Shown here piece by piece: positions 1 through 7,020 of a DNA stretch of 15,326 bases. Each line of letters begins with the position of its first letter. Position 1 is the first letter of the stretch. The notes under the pieces were generated by a model, which made no database searches, had not been told where the DNA came from, and saw only the letters and a list, made by a program, of their open reading frames with translations. Both the position numbers and the translations under genes were made by a program. The stretch is from Rubrivivax sp. Its GTDB lineage: Bacteria; Pseudomonadota; Gammaproteobacteria; Burkholderiales; Burkholderiaceae_C. Where the stretch lies: contig JAIXSD010000419.1 of NCBI GenBank assembly GCA_027484885.1, positions 1 to 15,326 of the forward strand, given 5' to 3'.

Positions 1-1577
1 CGAACCTGGCTCATGATCTGGATGTCCAGACCGGCCGTGTTGTGCTCGTGCAGGTACATCTTGACCTTGGTGATCAGCTGTGCCTCATGCGGGCGGTACT
101 GATCCAGCCAGAACACCACCGGCATGCCGGAGTTGCGAGCACGGTTGACGGCCAGCTTGACCCAATCGCGGATGGCGGCGTCCTTGCACTGGCACATGCG
201 CCAGATGTCGCCCTGCTCCACGTTCTGGCTCATCAGCACTTCGCCGGTGTCCAGATCGGTGATGTTGGCCACGCCGTCTTCGGGGATCTCGAAGGTTTTG
301 TCGTGCGAGCCGTACTCTTCGGCCTGCTGAGCCATCAGGCCGACATTGGGCACCGTGCCCATGGTCTTGGGGTCGAAGGCGCCGTGCCACTTGCAGAAGT
401 TAATCATCTCCTGATAGATGCGGGCGAAGGTCGACTCGGGCATCACAGCCTTGACGTCCTTCAGGCGGCCATCGGCGCCCCACATCTTGCCGCCATTGCG
501 GATCATGGCTGGCATGGAGGCGTCAACGATGATGTCGTTGGGCGAGTGGAAATTGGTGATGCCTTTGGCCGAATCGACCATGGCCAGCTCGGGGCGGTGC
601 TCGTGGCAGGCGTGCAGATCGCGCTTGATCTCGTCTTGCTTGCTCTGCGGCAGGGTGGCGATCTTGTTGTAGAGATCGACCATGCCGTTGTTGACGTTGA
701 TGCCCAGCTCGTCGAAGAGCTTGCCGTGCTTCTCAAAGGCCTCACGGTAGAAGATGCGCACGCAGTGGCCGAACACGATGGGGTGCGAGACCTTCATCAT
801 GGTGGCCTTGACGTGCAGCGAGAACATCACGCCGGTCTGGCGCGCGTCTTCGATTTCCTTCTCGTAGAACTCCAGCAGCGCTTTCTTGCTCATGAACATG
901 CTGTCGATGACCTCACGGTCCAGCAGGGCCACTTTGGGCTTGAGCACGATGGTCTGACCGCTCTTGGTGATCAGCTCCATCTTGACGTTGCGGGCGCGGT
1001 CCAGGGTCATGGACTTTTCGCCATGGTAGAAGTCGCCGCCATGCATGTGCGAGACATGCGAGCGCGAAGCCTGGCTCCAGTCGGCCATGCTGTGCGGGTT
1101 CTTGCGGGCGTATTCCTTGACGGCCTTGGGGGCGCGGCGATCGGAATTGCCTTCGCGCAGCACCGGGTTCACCGCGCTGCCGATGCACTTGCCGTAGCGG
1201 GCGCGGATGTCTTTTTCTTCGTCGGTCTTGGGGCTTTCCGGGTAATCCGGGATCGGGTAGCCCTTGCCTTGCAGTTCCTTGATCGCCGCCTTCAGCTGCG
1301 CCACCGAGGCGCTGATATTGGGCAGCTTGATGATGTTGGCTTCCGGCTTCAGGGTCAGCTTGCCCAGCTCGGAGAGGCGGTCAGGCACGCGCTGCTCTTC
1401 GCTCAGGAATTCCGGGAACTGGCCCAGGATGCGACCGGCCACGGAGATGTCGCTGGTCTCGACGCGAACGCCGGCCGGCGCCGTGAAGGCCTGCACGATG
1501 GGCAGGAACGAGGCCGTCGCCAGCAGCGGGGCTTCGTCGGTCAGGGTGTAGATGATGGTCGGCTGCGTTGCTGTCAT
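1..1577 (-). CDS. icd: NADP-dependent isocitrate dehydrogenase, monomeric type (3' end cut by window edge)
   Basis: Oxidatively decarboxylates isocitrate to 2-oxoglutarate with NADP in the cytoplasmic TCA cycle. The minus-strand frame is open from the ATG at 1577 to the left edge, giving 525 residues of a family usually near 740. It begins [17 protein letters not shown] and shows landmarks of the Azotobacter/Corynebacterium monomeric enzyme: [33 protein letters not shown] (isocitrate-binding serine region), [27 protein letters not shown](Q)[18 protein letters not shown] and VFWLD near the cut. It is unrelated to the dimeric E. coli Icd. The missing part is the C-terminal third. Only a weak ribosome site (GGAAA) precedes the start, but homology to the family's N-terminus fixes it. 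It follows the hemN-safE pair in the same direction, 122 bp away, so it may have its own promoter. Family assignment is very secure. Confidence 0.96.
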   Translation of the reverse strand, partial: MTATQPTIIYTLTDEAPLLATASFLPIVQAFTAPAGVRVETSDISVAGRILGQFPEFLSEEQRVPDRLSELGKLTLKPEANIIKLPNISASVAQLKAAIKELQGKGYPIPDYPESPKTDEEKDIRARYGKCIGSAVNPVLREGNSDRRAPKAVKEYARKNPHSMADWSQASRSHVSHMHGGDFYHGEKSMTLDRARNVKMELITKSGQTIVLKPKVALLDREVIDSMFMSKKALLEFYEKEIEDARQTGVMFSLHVKATMMKVSHPIVFGHCVRIFYREAFEKHGKLFDELGINVNNGMVDLYNKIATLPQSKQDEIKRDLHACHEHRPELAMVDSAKGITNFHSPNDIIVDASMPAMIRNGGKMWGADGRLKDVKAVMPESTFARIYQEMINFCKWHGAFDPKTMGTVPNVGLMAQQAEEYGSHDKTFEIPEDGVANITDLDTGEVLMSQNVEQGDIWRMCQCKDAAIRDWVKLAVNRARNSGMPVVFWLDQYRPHEAQLITKVKMYLHEHNTAGLDIQIMSQV

Positions 1578-1625
1578 GTGATTTCCAGATCGGCCATCTT
1601 CAGGCCCAAGGAGTGGAACGATTAG

Positions 1626-1651
1626 GGCGCCGATTCTAAGTCAGCGGCGCC
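1626..1651. repeat. Inverted repeat in the icd leader
   Basis: Perfect 7-bp arms GGCGCCG (1626-1632) and CGGCGCC (1645-1651) flank a 12-nt loop, 49 bp upstream of the icd start codon. If transcribed it would form a GC-rich hairpin in the icd leader. No T-run follows on either strand, so it does not look like an intrinsic terminator for hemN-safE. Its function is unknown. Confidence 0.5.
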
Positions 1652-1663
1652 GGCTGCGGACTC

Positions 1664-1681
1664 AAGTCTTATATAAGTCTT
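1664..1681 (-). promoter_or_regulatory. Candidate icd promoter/operator region (AT-rich palindrome with direct repeat)
   Basis: In otherwise GC-rich DNA between safE and icd lies AAGTCTT-ATAT-AAGTCTT, a 7-bp direct repeat with a central CTTATATAAG palindrome (1668-1677). Read on the minus strand it contains TATAAG (1673 to 1668), a 5/6 match to a -10 element, which would give a leader of roughly 85 nt for icd. I see no convincing -35 at 16 to 18 bp spacing, so a regulator or another sigma factor may be involved. This is inference from the motif alone. Confidence 0.33.
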
Positions 1682-1699
1682 GGCATTTCGGCGCCTGGA

Positions 1700-2410
1700 T
1701 CAGGCCCACTGGCTGCACACGGCGGCAATCTGAGCCCACACCCCGTGGCCCAAGGCCCAGGCCGAGGCGGACGCCAGGCCCAGGCCACCCAGGCGCACGG
1801 ACCAGCGCAAGCCCTCGGCGCCGCCGTCCTTGGACTGGCGCAGGCGACGCAGCAGCCAGGGACCGAGCGCCAGACCGCCCCCCGAGCTCAGGGCAAAACT
1901 GGCCATCACCGCCCCACCCTGCGCCGGCCCCGAGGCCAGGGCCGAGAGCAATAGCGCCGACTGCAACAGACCACAAGGCCAGGCCACCCAGGCCAGGCCA
2001 GCCAAACCCGCTCGCGCAGCGCGCTTGGGGCCGGCCAGGGCCACGCCGCCCTGGCGCAAACCGGCCACGGGCACGTCCACCTGGCGCGCCACATCCTGAC
2101 CCAAGCGCTCCATCCAGGCCGGCTGGCGCCCCCGCCACAGCAAGGACATGCCAAGCAAAAAGGCGGCCACGTGAATCAGCACCCAAAAGGGCCGCAGCAG
2201 GGCCGTGGCCTGACCCATCTGGCTGAGCAGCTGCATGCTGGCGGCCGCCACGGCCCCGGCCAAGCTATAGCCGAGCAGGCGGCCGAACTGGAAAGCAAGC
2301 GGCGAACGCCCGCCCGCTGCCGCGCAGGTGGCGCCGCACATGGCCAGGCAGTGTGGCGTGCCTGCCAGCCCCATCAGGGCGGCGGACGCGGCCAGGCTGG
2401 CGTCAAGCAT
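1700..2410 (-). CDS. SafE/TauE-UreH-like integral membrane protein (COG2836-type), linked to cbb3/hemN locus
   Basis: A 236-residue very hydrophobic protein with about six predicted membrane segments. The first segment carries PHCLAMCG (residues 19-26), the HCxxxCG signature of the COG2836 sulfite-exporter/urease-accessory-like membrane family. C29 adds a third nearby cysteine, compatible with metal or thiol chemistry in the membrane. Homologues sit beside hemN, ccoI and anr in Pseudomonas, and a role in copper handling or cbb3 maturation is often supposed. No substrate can be read from sequence. It starts 5 bp after the hemN stop, so the two are almost certainly co-transcribed. No strong Shine-Dalgarno site is visible, suggesting translational coupling. 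It does not have the size or repeat arrangement of a true TauE permease. Family call good, function uncertain. Confidence 0.85.
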   Translation of the reverse strand: MLDASLAASAALMGLAGTPHCLAMCGATCAAAGGRSPLAFQFGRLLGYSLAGAVAAASMQLLSQMGQATALLRPFWVLIHVAAFLLGMSLLWRGRQPAWMERLGQDVARQVDVPVAGLRQGGVALAGPKRAARAGLAGLAWVAWPCGLLQSALLLSALASGPAQGGAVMASFALSSGGGLALGPWLLRRLRQSKDGGAEGLRWSVRLGGLGLASASAWALGHGVWAQIAAVCSQWA

Positions 2411-2415
2411 GGGAA

Positions 2416-3882
2416 TCAGATGATGCGGGAGAAGCGCTCACGGCTGCGGTCGGCTTGCAGGTATCGGTCAAACACCATAGCAACAGCGCGCACGAAATAC
2501 CAGCCCATGGGCGTGACCTGGATGGCGCCTGGCTCCAGCACCACCAGCCCTTGCTCGGCCAGCTCGCGGATGCGCTCCATCTCGGGCTTGAAGTACTGCT
2601 CAAAGCTGAGCAGATGCGCCAACTCGATGGACTCGAACTCCAGCCGCCCTTGGCACATCAAGGCCATGATGACAGCACGGCGCACGATGTCGTCGCGCGA
2701 GAGCGCCAGGCCGCGCTGGATGGGCAGCTGGCCCTGGTTCAGCGCGTCGTAGTACTCGTCCAGGGTCTTGGCATTCTGGCTGTAGCTGGCGCCCACCCGG
2801 CCGATGGCCGAGACGCCGAGCGCAATCAGATCGCAATCCGGCTGGGTGCTGTAACCCTGGAAATTGCGGTGCAGCCGGCCCTGGCGCTTGGCCACGGCCA
2901 GGGAGTCGCTGGCCAAGGCAAAGTGGTCCATGCCGATATAGCTGTAGCCATGGCGCTCAAAGCCGCTGATGGCCGCCGCCAGCATGGTGACCTTGTCGCC
3001 CGCCACCGGCAGCTCGGCCTCGTTGATGCGGCGCTGCGGCTTGAAGCGCTGCGGCAGATGGGCGTAGCCGTAGAGCGCGATGCGGTCGGGCTTGAGCGCC
3101 CCCACCTGCTCGATGGTGCGCGCGAACGACTCGGGCGTTTGCAAGGGCAGGCCGTAGATCAAATCGACATTGGTGGACTCAAAACCCAAAGCACGGGCCG
3201 ACACCATCAGCGCTTCGACGCTCTCGTAGCTCTGCTGGCGATGCACGGCTTTTTGCACCTCGGGGTCAAAGTCCTGCACGCCAAAGCTCAGGCGGTTGAA
3301 GCCCAGCTGGCGCAGATGAGCCAGGCGCTCGACGCTGACGGTGCGCGGATCCACCTCGATGGACACCTCGGCGCCCGGCGCCAGGCGGAAGCGCTCCAAC
3401 ATGGCCTGCATCAGCTGGCTCAGCTCGGCATCACTCAGAAAGGTCGGCGAACCGCCACCCAGGTGCAGCTGCGAGACCGCAGCGCCGCGACCCAGGTGCT
3501 CCAGGGTCAGGTCCATCTCGGTGACCAGGGCCTGCAGGTACTCGGTGGCCCGGTCATGGTGCTTGGTGATGACCTTGTTGCAGGCACAGTAGTAACAGAC
3601 CGATTCGCAGAACGGAATGTGGACATAGAGCGACAGCGGCGTGTTGCCACCGACCTGCGAACCGCCCGCGCGTTGCGTCAGGGCCTGCTGGTACTGCTCG
3701 ATGGTGAAGGCTTCCACGAAGCGATCGGCTGTCGGGTAGGAGGTGTAGCGAGGGCCGGAAACATCGAAGCGGCGCAGCAGCGCTTCATTGATTTGCGCGG
3801 CAGCGGGTGCCCCCACCATGGCCGAAGAGGCCGGCGCTGTCTCGGCGCGCTGAGGACTGCGGTCTTGAATGTTCTGTACCAT
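2416..3882 (-). CDS. hemN: Oxygen-independent coproporphyrinogen III dehydrogenase (radical SAM)
   Basis: Converts coproporphyrinogen III to protoporphyrinogen IX without O2, supplying heme for cbb3 oxidase under microaerobic or anaerobic conditions. From the ATG at 3882 the protein has 488 residues. SGPRYTSYPTADRF (42-55) is the HemN N-terminal signature. CESVCYYCAC gives the CxxxCxxCxC 4Fe-4S site (C92, C96, C99, C101). LHLGGGSPTFL, STNVDLIYGLP, YIGMDHFA and LHRNFQGYSTQ follow. This is true HemN, not the HemW look-alike, because it keeps the CxC and the GPRYTSYPT segment. The start is uncertain: the frame is open up to 3966, but the stretch above 3882 overlaps the FNR box. An ATG at 3819 (467 residues) fits E. 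coli HemN (457) better. No start has a good Shine-Dalgarno site. Divergent from fnr and probably activated by it; safE follows 5 bp downstream. Confidence 0.95.
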   Translation of the reverse strand: MVQNIQDRSPQRAETAPASSAMVGAPAAAQINEALLRRFDVSGPRYTSYPTADRFVEAFTIEQYQQALTQRAGGSQVGGNTPLSLYVHIPFCESVCYYCACNKVITKHHDRATEYLQALVTEMDLTLEHLGRGAAVSQLHLGGGSPTFLSDAELSQLMQAMLERFRLAPGAEVSIEVDPRTVSVERLAHLRQLGFNRLSFGVQDFDPEVQKAVHRQQSYESVEALMVSARALGFESTNVDLIYGLPLQTPESFARTIEQVGALKPDRIALYGYAHLPQRFKPQRRINEAELPVAGDKVTMLAAAISGFERHGYSYIGMDHFALASDSLAVAKRQGRLHRNFQGYSTQPDCDLIALGVSAIGRVGASYSQNAKTLDEYYDALNQGQLPIQRGLALSRDDIVRRAVIMALMCQGRLEFESIELAHLLSFEQYFKPEMERIRELAEQGLVVLEPGAIQVTPMGWYFVRAVAMVFDRYLQADRSRERFSRII

Positions 3883-3916
3883 GAGCCGCACTTTGCCAAG
3901 GCTTTGGCGGATCGAC

Positions 3917-3930
3917 TTGACAAGGATCAA
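3917..3930. promoter_or_regulatory. FNR box in the divergent hemN-fnr region
   Basis: TTGAC-AAGG-ATCAA matches the FNR/Anr consensus TTGAT-N4-ATCAA at 9 of 10 positions. It lies 34 bp upstream of the hemN start used here and about 50 bp upstream of fnr. Counting -41.5 from its centre (3923.5) puts possible start sites at about 3965 for fnr and about 3882 for hemN. The neighbouring regulator has the FNR recognition helix, so binding by Fnr is the natural reading, though untested. Confidence 0.82.
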
Positions 3931-3952
3931 GCTCGGCGCGCATTGTCGACTC

Positions 3953-3965
3953 AACAATGCACCCA
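3953..3965 (+). promoter_or_regulatory. Candidate -10 element of fnr at class II FNR spacing
   Basis: AACAAT (3953-3958) matches TATAAT at 4 of 6 positions. It sits exactly where the -10 should be if the FNR box at 3917-3930 is centred at -41.5 and transcription starts near 3965. This suggests positive autoregulation of fnr under low oxygen. The hemN side has a poorer element (CAAAGT/AAAGTG near 3889-3895). Inference from spacing only. Confidence 0.45.
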
Positions 3966-3970
3966 TGTTT

Positions 3971-3976
3971 GAGGTG
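3971..3976 (+). promoter_or_regulatory. Ribosome binding site choosing the fnr start
   Basis: GAGGTG lies 4 nt before the ATG at 3981 (GAGG core, 6 nt spacing). It is the best Shine-Dalgarno match near any fnr start. It favours 3981 over the in-frame ATGs at 3957 and 4065; the latter has only AAAAAG upstream. Confidence 0.5.
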
Positions 3977-3980
3977 CATC

Positions 3981-4799
3981 ATGCTCATGTCCGTGAAAAA
4001 TCTGGAAGTCCCGCAGCCCCAGTCTGCTTCGCCTGCTGCCTGCGAATCCCTTAAAAAGCACACGATGAATGCCACCGTCCCCATCAAGTTCGAACCGCTG
4101 AAGGTCGCCTGCTCCAGCTGCAATTTGCGCGAGCTGTGCCTGCCGGTGGGCTTGTCCTCCGGCGACCTGGATCAGCTGGACCAGCTGGTCGCCACCCGCC
4201 GCAGCGTGGCGCGCGGCGACACGCTGTTCCGCAGCGGTGACGAGTTCCAGTCGCTCTACGCGGTGCGCACCGGTTTCTTCAAGACCTGCGTGTCTTCGGA
4301 AGACGGCCGCGACCAGGTGACCGGCTTCCAGATGGCCGGCGAGTTGCTGGGCCTGGACGGCATCAGCACCGATCGCCACAGCTGCGACGCCGTCGCACTG
4401 GAAGACTCCCAGGTCTGCGTGATCCCGTTTGAGCAGCTGGAAGAGCTGTCGCGTGAGTTCACCGACCTGCAGCGCCAGTTCCACAAAATCATGAGCCGCG
4501 AGATCGTGCGCGACCACGGCGTGATGCTGCTGCTGGGCAGCATGCGGGCCGAGGAGCGCCTGGCCGCCTTCCTGCTCAACCTGACCCAGCGCCTGCAGGC
4601 CCGCGGCTTCTCGGCCGCCGCCCTGGTACTGCGCATGACACGCGAGGAAATTGGCAGTTATCTGGGCCTGAAGCTGGAGACGGTCAGCCGCACCTTCTCC
4701 AAGTTCCAGGAAGAAGGCCTGCTGGAAGTGAAGCAGCGCCATCTGCGCATCCTCGACCAGGCCGGCCTGCAAAAGCTGGTCAACAACAGCAACTGCTGA
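3981..4799 (+). CDS. fnr: FNR/Anr-type oxygen-sensing transcriptional regulator (CRP family)
   Basis: A cytoplasmic 4Fe-4S oxygen sensor that dimerises and binds TTGAT-N4-ATCAA sites under low oxygen. From 3981 it has 272 residues. Cluster ligands are visible: C44-x2-C47-x5-C53 (ACSSCNLRELCLP, same spacing as E. coli C20/C23/C29) and C146 in SQVCVIPFE, the C122 equivalent. The cyclic-nucleotide-like beta-roll follows, then a dimerisation helix (about 155-190). The HTH has recognition helix LETVSR with E233, S236, R237, the FNR-specific E-xx-SR contact set. The start is ambiguous: 3981 has the best ribosome site, but 4065 (244 residues, first cluster Cys at 16) matches usual family length. Extra cysteines C21, C103 and C135 lie outside the cluster set. 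It is the only clear plus-strand gene here, divergent from hemN, convergent with the cco run, and ends at a shared terminator. Confidence 0.95.
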   Translation: MLMSVKNLEVPQPQSASPAACESLKKHTMNATVPIKFEPLKVACSSCNLRELCLPVGLSSGDLDQLDQLVATRRSVARGDTLFRSGDEFQSLYAVRTGFFKTCVSSEDGRDQVTGFQMAGELLGLDGISTDRHSCDAVALEDSQVCVIPFEQLEELSREFTDLQRQFHKIMSREIVRDHGVMLLLGSMRAEERLAAFLLNLTQRLQARGFSAAALVLRMTREEIGSYLGLKLETVSRTFSKFQEEGLLEVKQRHLRILDQAGLQKLVNNSNC

Positions 4800-4839
4800 A
4801 CACCGAGCCGCCGCGGGGCAAGAGCGGCTCGACAAAAGC

Positions 4840-4870
4840 AAAAGGCCTTCGGATGTCTGAAGGCCTTTTT
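4840..4870. terminator. Bidirectional intrinsic terminator between fnr and the cco run
   Basis: Perfect 11-bp stem AAAAGGCCTTC (4840-4850) / GAAGGCCTTTT (4859-4869) with 8-nt loop GGATGTCT and a T-run to 4870. The left side is A-rich, so the minus-strand transcript also ends in T-rich sequence. It sits 40 bp after the fnr stop and about 40 bp after the last cco-run gene on the other strand, so it can serve both converging units. Confidence 0.9.
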
Positions 4871-4911
4871 GCTGGGCGCCACCCCGTGGGGCAGACGTCT
4901 GGGATGCCGAC

Positions 4912-5214
4912 TCAGCGCGGCCAGCCGCGGGGATGCGCATCCTCCGGCACATCCGGCAGCGTGGCCAGCATCACGCTGACACTGGCCGAGAGGCTGATGA
5001 CGAGCCAGAAAATCATGAAACTGACGGTGTAGACCGCCTGACGCGACCAATCCAGGCGCTCGGCGCCGAACCAAGTCAGGTCACTGGGGTCCACGACCGC
5101 GAACACCAGAGCCTCCATCACCCCAGCCATGAAAAATGAAGGCCAGGCCACAGCCATGGCCCAGCGGCTGCCTTGTTTGGGAACTGCCGATTCGGAACGA
5201 TCAGCGGTGTCCAT
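4912..5214 (-). CDS. Small two-TM membrane protein of unknown function, last gene of cco run
   Basis: A 100-residue protein I cannot assign to a named family. It has a short polar N-terminus (about 1-18), a first hydrophobic segment (AVAWPSFFMAGVMEALVFAVV, split here as about 21-41), and a loop with DPSDLTWFGAERLDWSR. A second hydrophobic segment (about 60-84, VYTVSFMIFWLVISLS) and a tail rich in D, E, P, W and R follow. Its ATG at 5214 lies 2 nt after the stop of the ccoH-like gene, so the two are surely co-translated. An upstream extension of the frame to 5415 would run inside that gene and is a shadow. The context, last in a cbb3 assembly operon before the terminator, suggests a role in oxidase assembly, stability or membrane metal supply. 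This is inference: no catalytic, heme-binding or metal-binding motif is visible and it contains no cysteine. Confidence 0.8.
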   Translation of the reverse strand: MDTADRSESAVPKQGSRWAMAVAWPSFFMAGVMEALVFAVVDPSDLTWFGAERLDWSRQAVYTVSFMIFWLVISLSASVSVMLATLPDVPEDAHPRGWPR

Positions 5215-5216
5215 GA

Positions 5217-5456
5217 TCACTGCCCGCCAGTGGCTGCGTGGTTGCGCGCCTCGCGCGCCGGAATCAAGGCTTTGGCACCGCTGGCCTTGTTGGCCACGAC
5301 CTTGTCTTCCAGCACCGGATCGGGGTGACCGATGGCCAGGCTCAGGGTGATGAAGCTGGCCACCACCACCAGCAAGGGGCCGCCGACCACCAGCCACATC
5401 ATGGGGGTGCGCCACCAGGGCGAGGCATCGTTTTCGGGCTTGAGGTTCTGGCTCAT
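5217..5456 (-). CDS. ccoH: Short FixH/CcoH-like protein
   Basis: A 79-residue single-pass membrane protein placed where ccoH/fixH is expected, after ccoG. The N-terminus is SPWWRTPMMWLVVGGPLLVV with one membrane helix (about 20-43), then AIGHPDPV and a short soluble tail ending REARNHAATGGQ. PWW near the start, the GP in the helix and the xxPDPV segment after it resemble FixH-family N-termini. CcoH of Rhodobacter is about 150 residues with a periplasmic domain that is absent here. CcoH is needed for cbb3 assembly or stability and stays with the oxidase; whether the short form does the same is unknown. The start at 5456 is supported by GGAG 9 nt upstream. It lies 36 bp downstream of ccoG and 2 nt before the next gene. 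The symbol is assigned by position and weak similarity. Confidence 0.75.
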   Translation of the reverse strand: MSQNLKPENDASPWWRTPMMWLVVGGPLLVVVASFITLSLAIGHPDPVLEDKVVANKASGAKALIPAREARNHAATGGQ

Positions 5457-5492
5457 GCGTTTCGTCTCCGGTGTGTGCGCGCCAAGCTGGGC

Positions 5493-7010
5493 TCAGCGCG
5501 GCACGATGAAGGTTGATTTTTCATGCACGACGGTCGCGCCGCTGCTGGCGCCGTCGAGGCTGCGCAGCTGGAACTCGATCGCGTGTGAACCCTTGTGATC
5601 TTGCGCCGCGCGGGCCGCGGTCTCGGGCGGCACCCGCACCGACAGCGTCAGCCAGCGCGCCTCGGCCGGTGCCACGCTGAGCTCGGCCGCTTGCTCCAGC
5701 TTGATGCCATCCATGCCGCTGACCGTCACCTGGTAACGGTGATTCTGCTCGGTGGCATTCATCACCTGCAGGCGGTAGAGGTTTTCCACATAACCATCTT
5801 CCACCACCCGGGCCAACACGCCGCGGTCGCGCACCACATCGAGCTTGACGGGGCTGCGCAGGAACAGCAGGCTTGCCAGCAAGGCCGTGCACAGCACAAA
5901 CAAGACCACGGTGTAGATGATCACGCGCGGGCGGAACATGCGGCGCAGCTTTTGCGCCGGACTCAGGTGCTGCTGCAGGCCGTTTTGCGTGTCGTAGCGA
6001 ATCAGGCCACGCGGGTAGTTCATCTTGTCCATGACGCCGTCGCAGACGTCGATGCAGGCAGCACAGCCGATGCACTCGTACTGCAAGCCCTGGCGGATGT
6101 CGATGCCCGTCGGACAAACCTGCACGCACAGGGTGCAATCGATGCAGGAGCCCAGGCCGGCCGCCTTCACTTCGTCCACGCTGGCTTTCTTGCTGCGCGA
6201 ACCGCGCGGCTCGCCGCGCTCGGCGTCGTAGCTGATGATCAGCGTGTCCTTGTCGAACATGGCGCTCTGGAAGCGCGCATAGGGACACATGTATTTGCAG
6301 ACCTGCTCGCGCATGAAACCGGCGAAGCCGTAGGTCGCAAAAGCGTAGAACAGCACCCAGAACCATTCCCAGGGTCCGAAGCTGAGCGTGAAAGCCTCGG
6401 CCCAGAGCGATTTGATGGGCGTGAAATAACCGACAAAGGTGAAGCCGGTCCACAGGGCCACGGTGATCCACACCGCCTGCTTGCCGCCCTTGCGCCAGAG
6501 CTTGTTGAAACCCCAGGGCGAGGCATCCAGCTTCATGCGCGCCTGGCGGTCACCCTCGAACTGGCGCTCGATCCACAAGAAAATTTCGGTGTAGACCGTC
6601 TGCGGGCAGGCATAGCCGCACCACAGCCGCCCGGCCACGGCGGTGAACAGGAACAGGGCATAGGCCGAGATCAGCAACAGCCCAGTCAGGTAGATGAAGT
6701 CCTGCGGATACAGGACCAGGCCAAAAATGTAAAAACGCCGGCTGGCGAGCTCGAAGAGCACCGCCTGCCGGTCGTTCCAGAGCAGCCAGGGCAGACCGTA
6801 GAACAGGATCTGCGTGAACCAGACCAGCGCCCAGCGCCAAGAGGCGAAGAGGCCAGACACGGCGCGGGGGTAGATCTTTTTCTGCGCTGCGTAGAGCGAG
6901 ATGATTTCCACCACGGCATCCTCACCGTCGGCCGCCTTGGCGGCCGAGGGAGCAGAAGCGATGGCCGGTCCGACGCGGGGCGCCGGCGGTACTGCCCGGG
7001 CTTCAGTCAT
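5493..7010 (-). CDS. ccoG: Cytochrome cbb3 oxidase accessory protein CcoG (RdxA/FixG), ferredoxin-like cupric reductase
   Basis: A 505-residue polytopic membrane protein with two 4Fe-4S clusters. Studies of Rhodobacter CcoG show it reduces Cu(II) to Cu(I) for cbb3 assembly. A variable N-terminus leads into IYPRAVSGLFASWRW (46-60) and a first helix. LWCGYACPQTVYTE carries C131 and C135, and VCKYMCPYARFQ carries C238 and C242, both typical of the family. The ferredoxin motifs are CIDCTLCVQVCP (C289, C292, C295, C299) and CIGCAACIDVC (C313, C316, C319, C323). A last helix (about 352-372) precedes a periplasmic IgG-like C-terminal domain (about 375-505). Length is somewhat above the usual 470 to 490 because of the N-terminal tail. 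It starts 10 nt after ccoP, with no clear Shine-Dalgarno site, so coupling is likely. Confidence 0.96.
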   Translation of the reverse strand: MTEARAVPPAPRVGPAIASAPSAAKAADGEDAVVEIISLYAAQKKIYPRAVSGLFASWRWALVWFTQILFYGLPWLLWNDRQAVLFELASRRFYIFGLVLYPQDFIYLTGLLLISAYALFLFTAVAGRLWCGYACPQTVYTEIFLWIERQFEGDRQARMKLDASPWGFNKLWRKGGKQAVWITVALWTGFTFVGYFTPIKSLWAEAFTLSFGPWEWFWVLFYAFATYGFAGFMREQVCKYMCPYARFQSAMFDKDTLIISYDAERGEPRGSRSKKASVDEVKAAGLGSCIDCTLCVQVCPTGIDIRQGLQYECIGCAACIDVCDGVMDKMNYPRGLIRYDTQNGLQQHLSPAQKLRRMFRPRVIIYTVVLFVLCTALLASLLFLRSPVKLDVVRDRGVLARVVEDGYVENLYRLQVMNATEQNHRYQVTVSGMDGIKLEQAAELSVAPAEARWLTLSVRVPPETAARAAQDHKGSHAIEFQLRSLDGASSGATVVHEKSTFIVPR

Positions 7011-7020
7011 GGGATGTCAC

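Noticed and set aside
42..1625. Long plus-strand open frame (527 residues) opposite icd
   Set aside because: It lies wholly antisense to the unmistakable monomeric IDH gene and is rich in H, A, V, L, D and G, as expected for the complement of a high-GC coding frame. No domain is recognisable.
2353..3972. Plus-strand open frame of 539 residues opposite hemN
   Set aside because: The complementary strand encodes HemN with all catalytic motifs. The plus frame has antisense-type composition and no recognisable fold or start signal.
3951..4952. Minus-strand open frame of 333 residues opposite fnr
   Set aside because: Fnr on the plus strand has cluster cysteines and an FNR helix-turn-helix. The opposite frame also crosses the bidirectional terminator.
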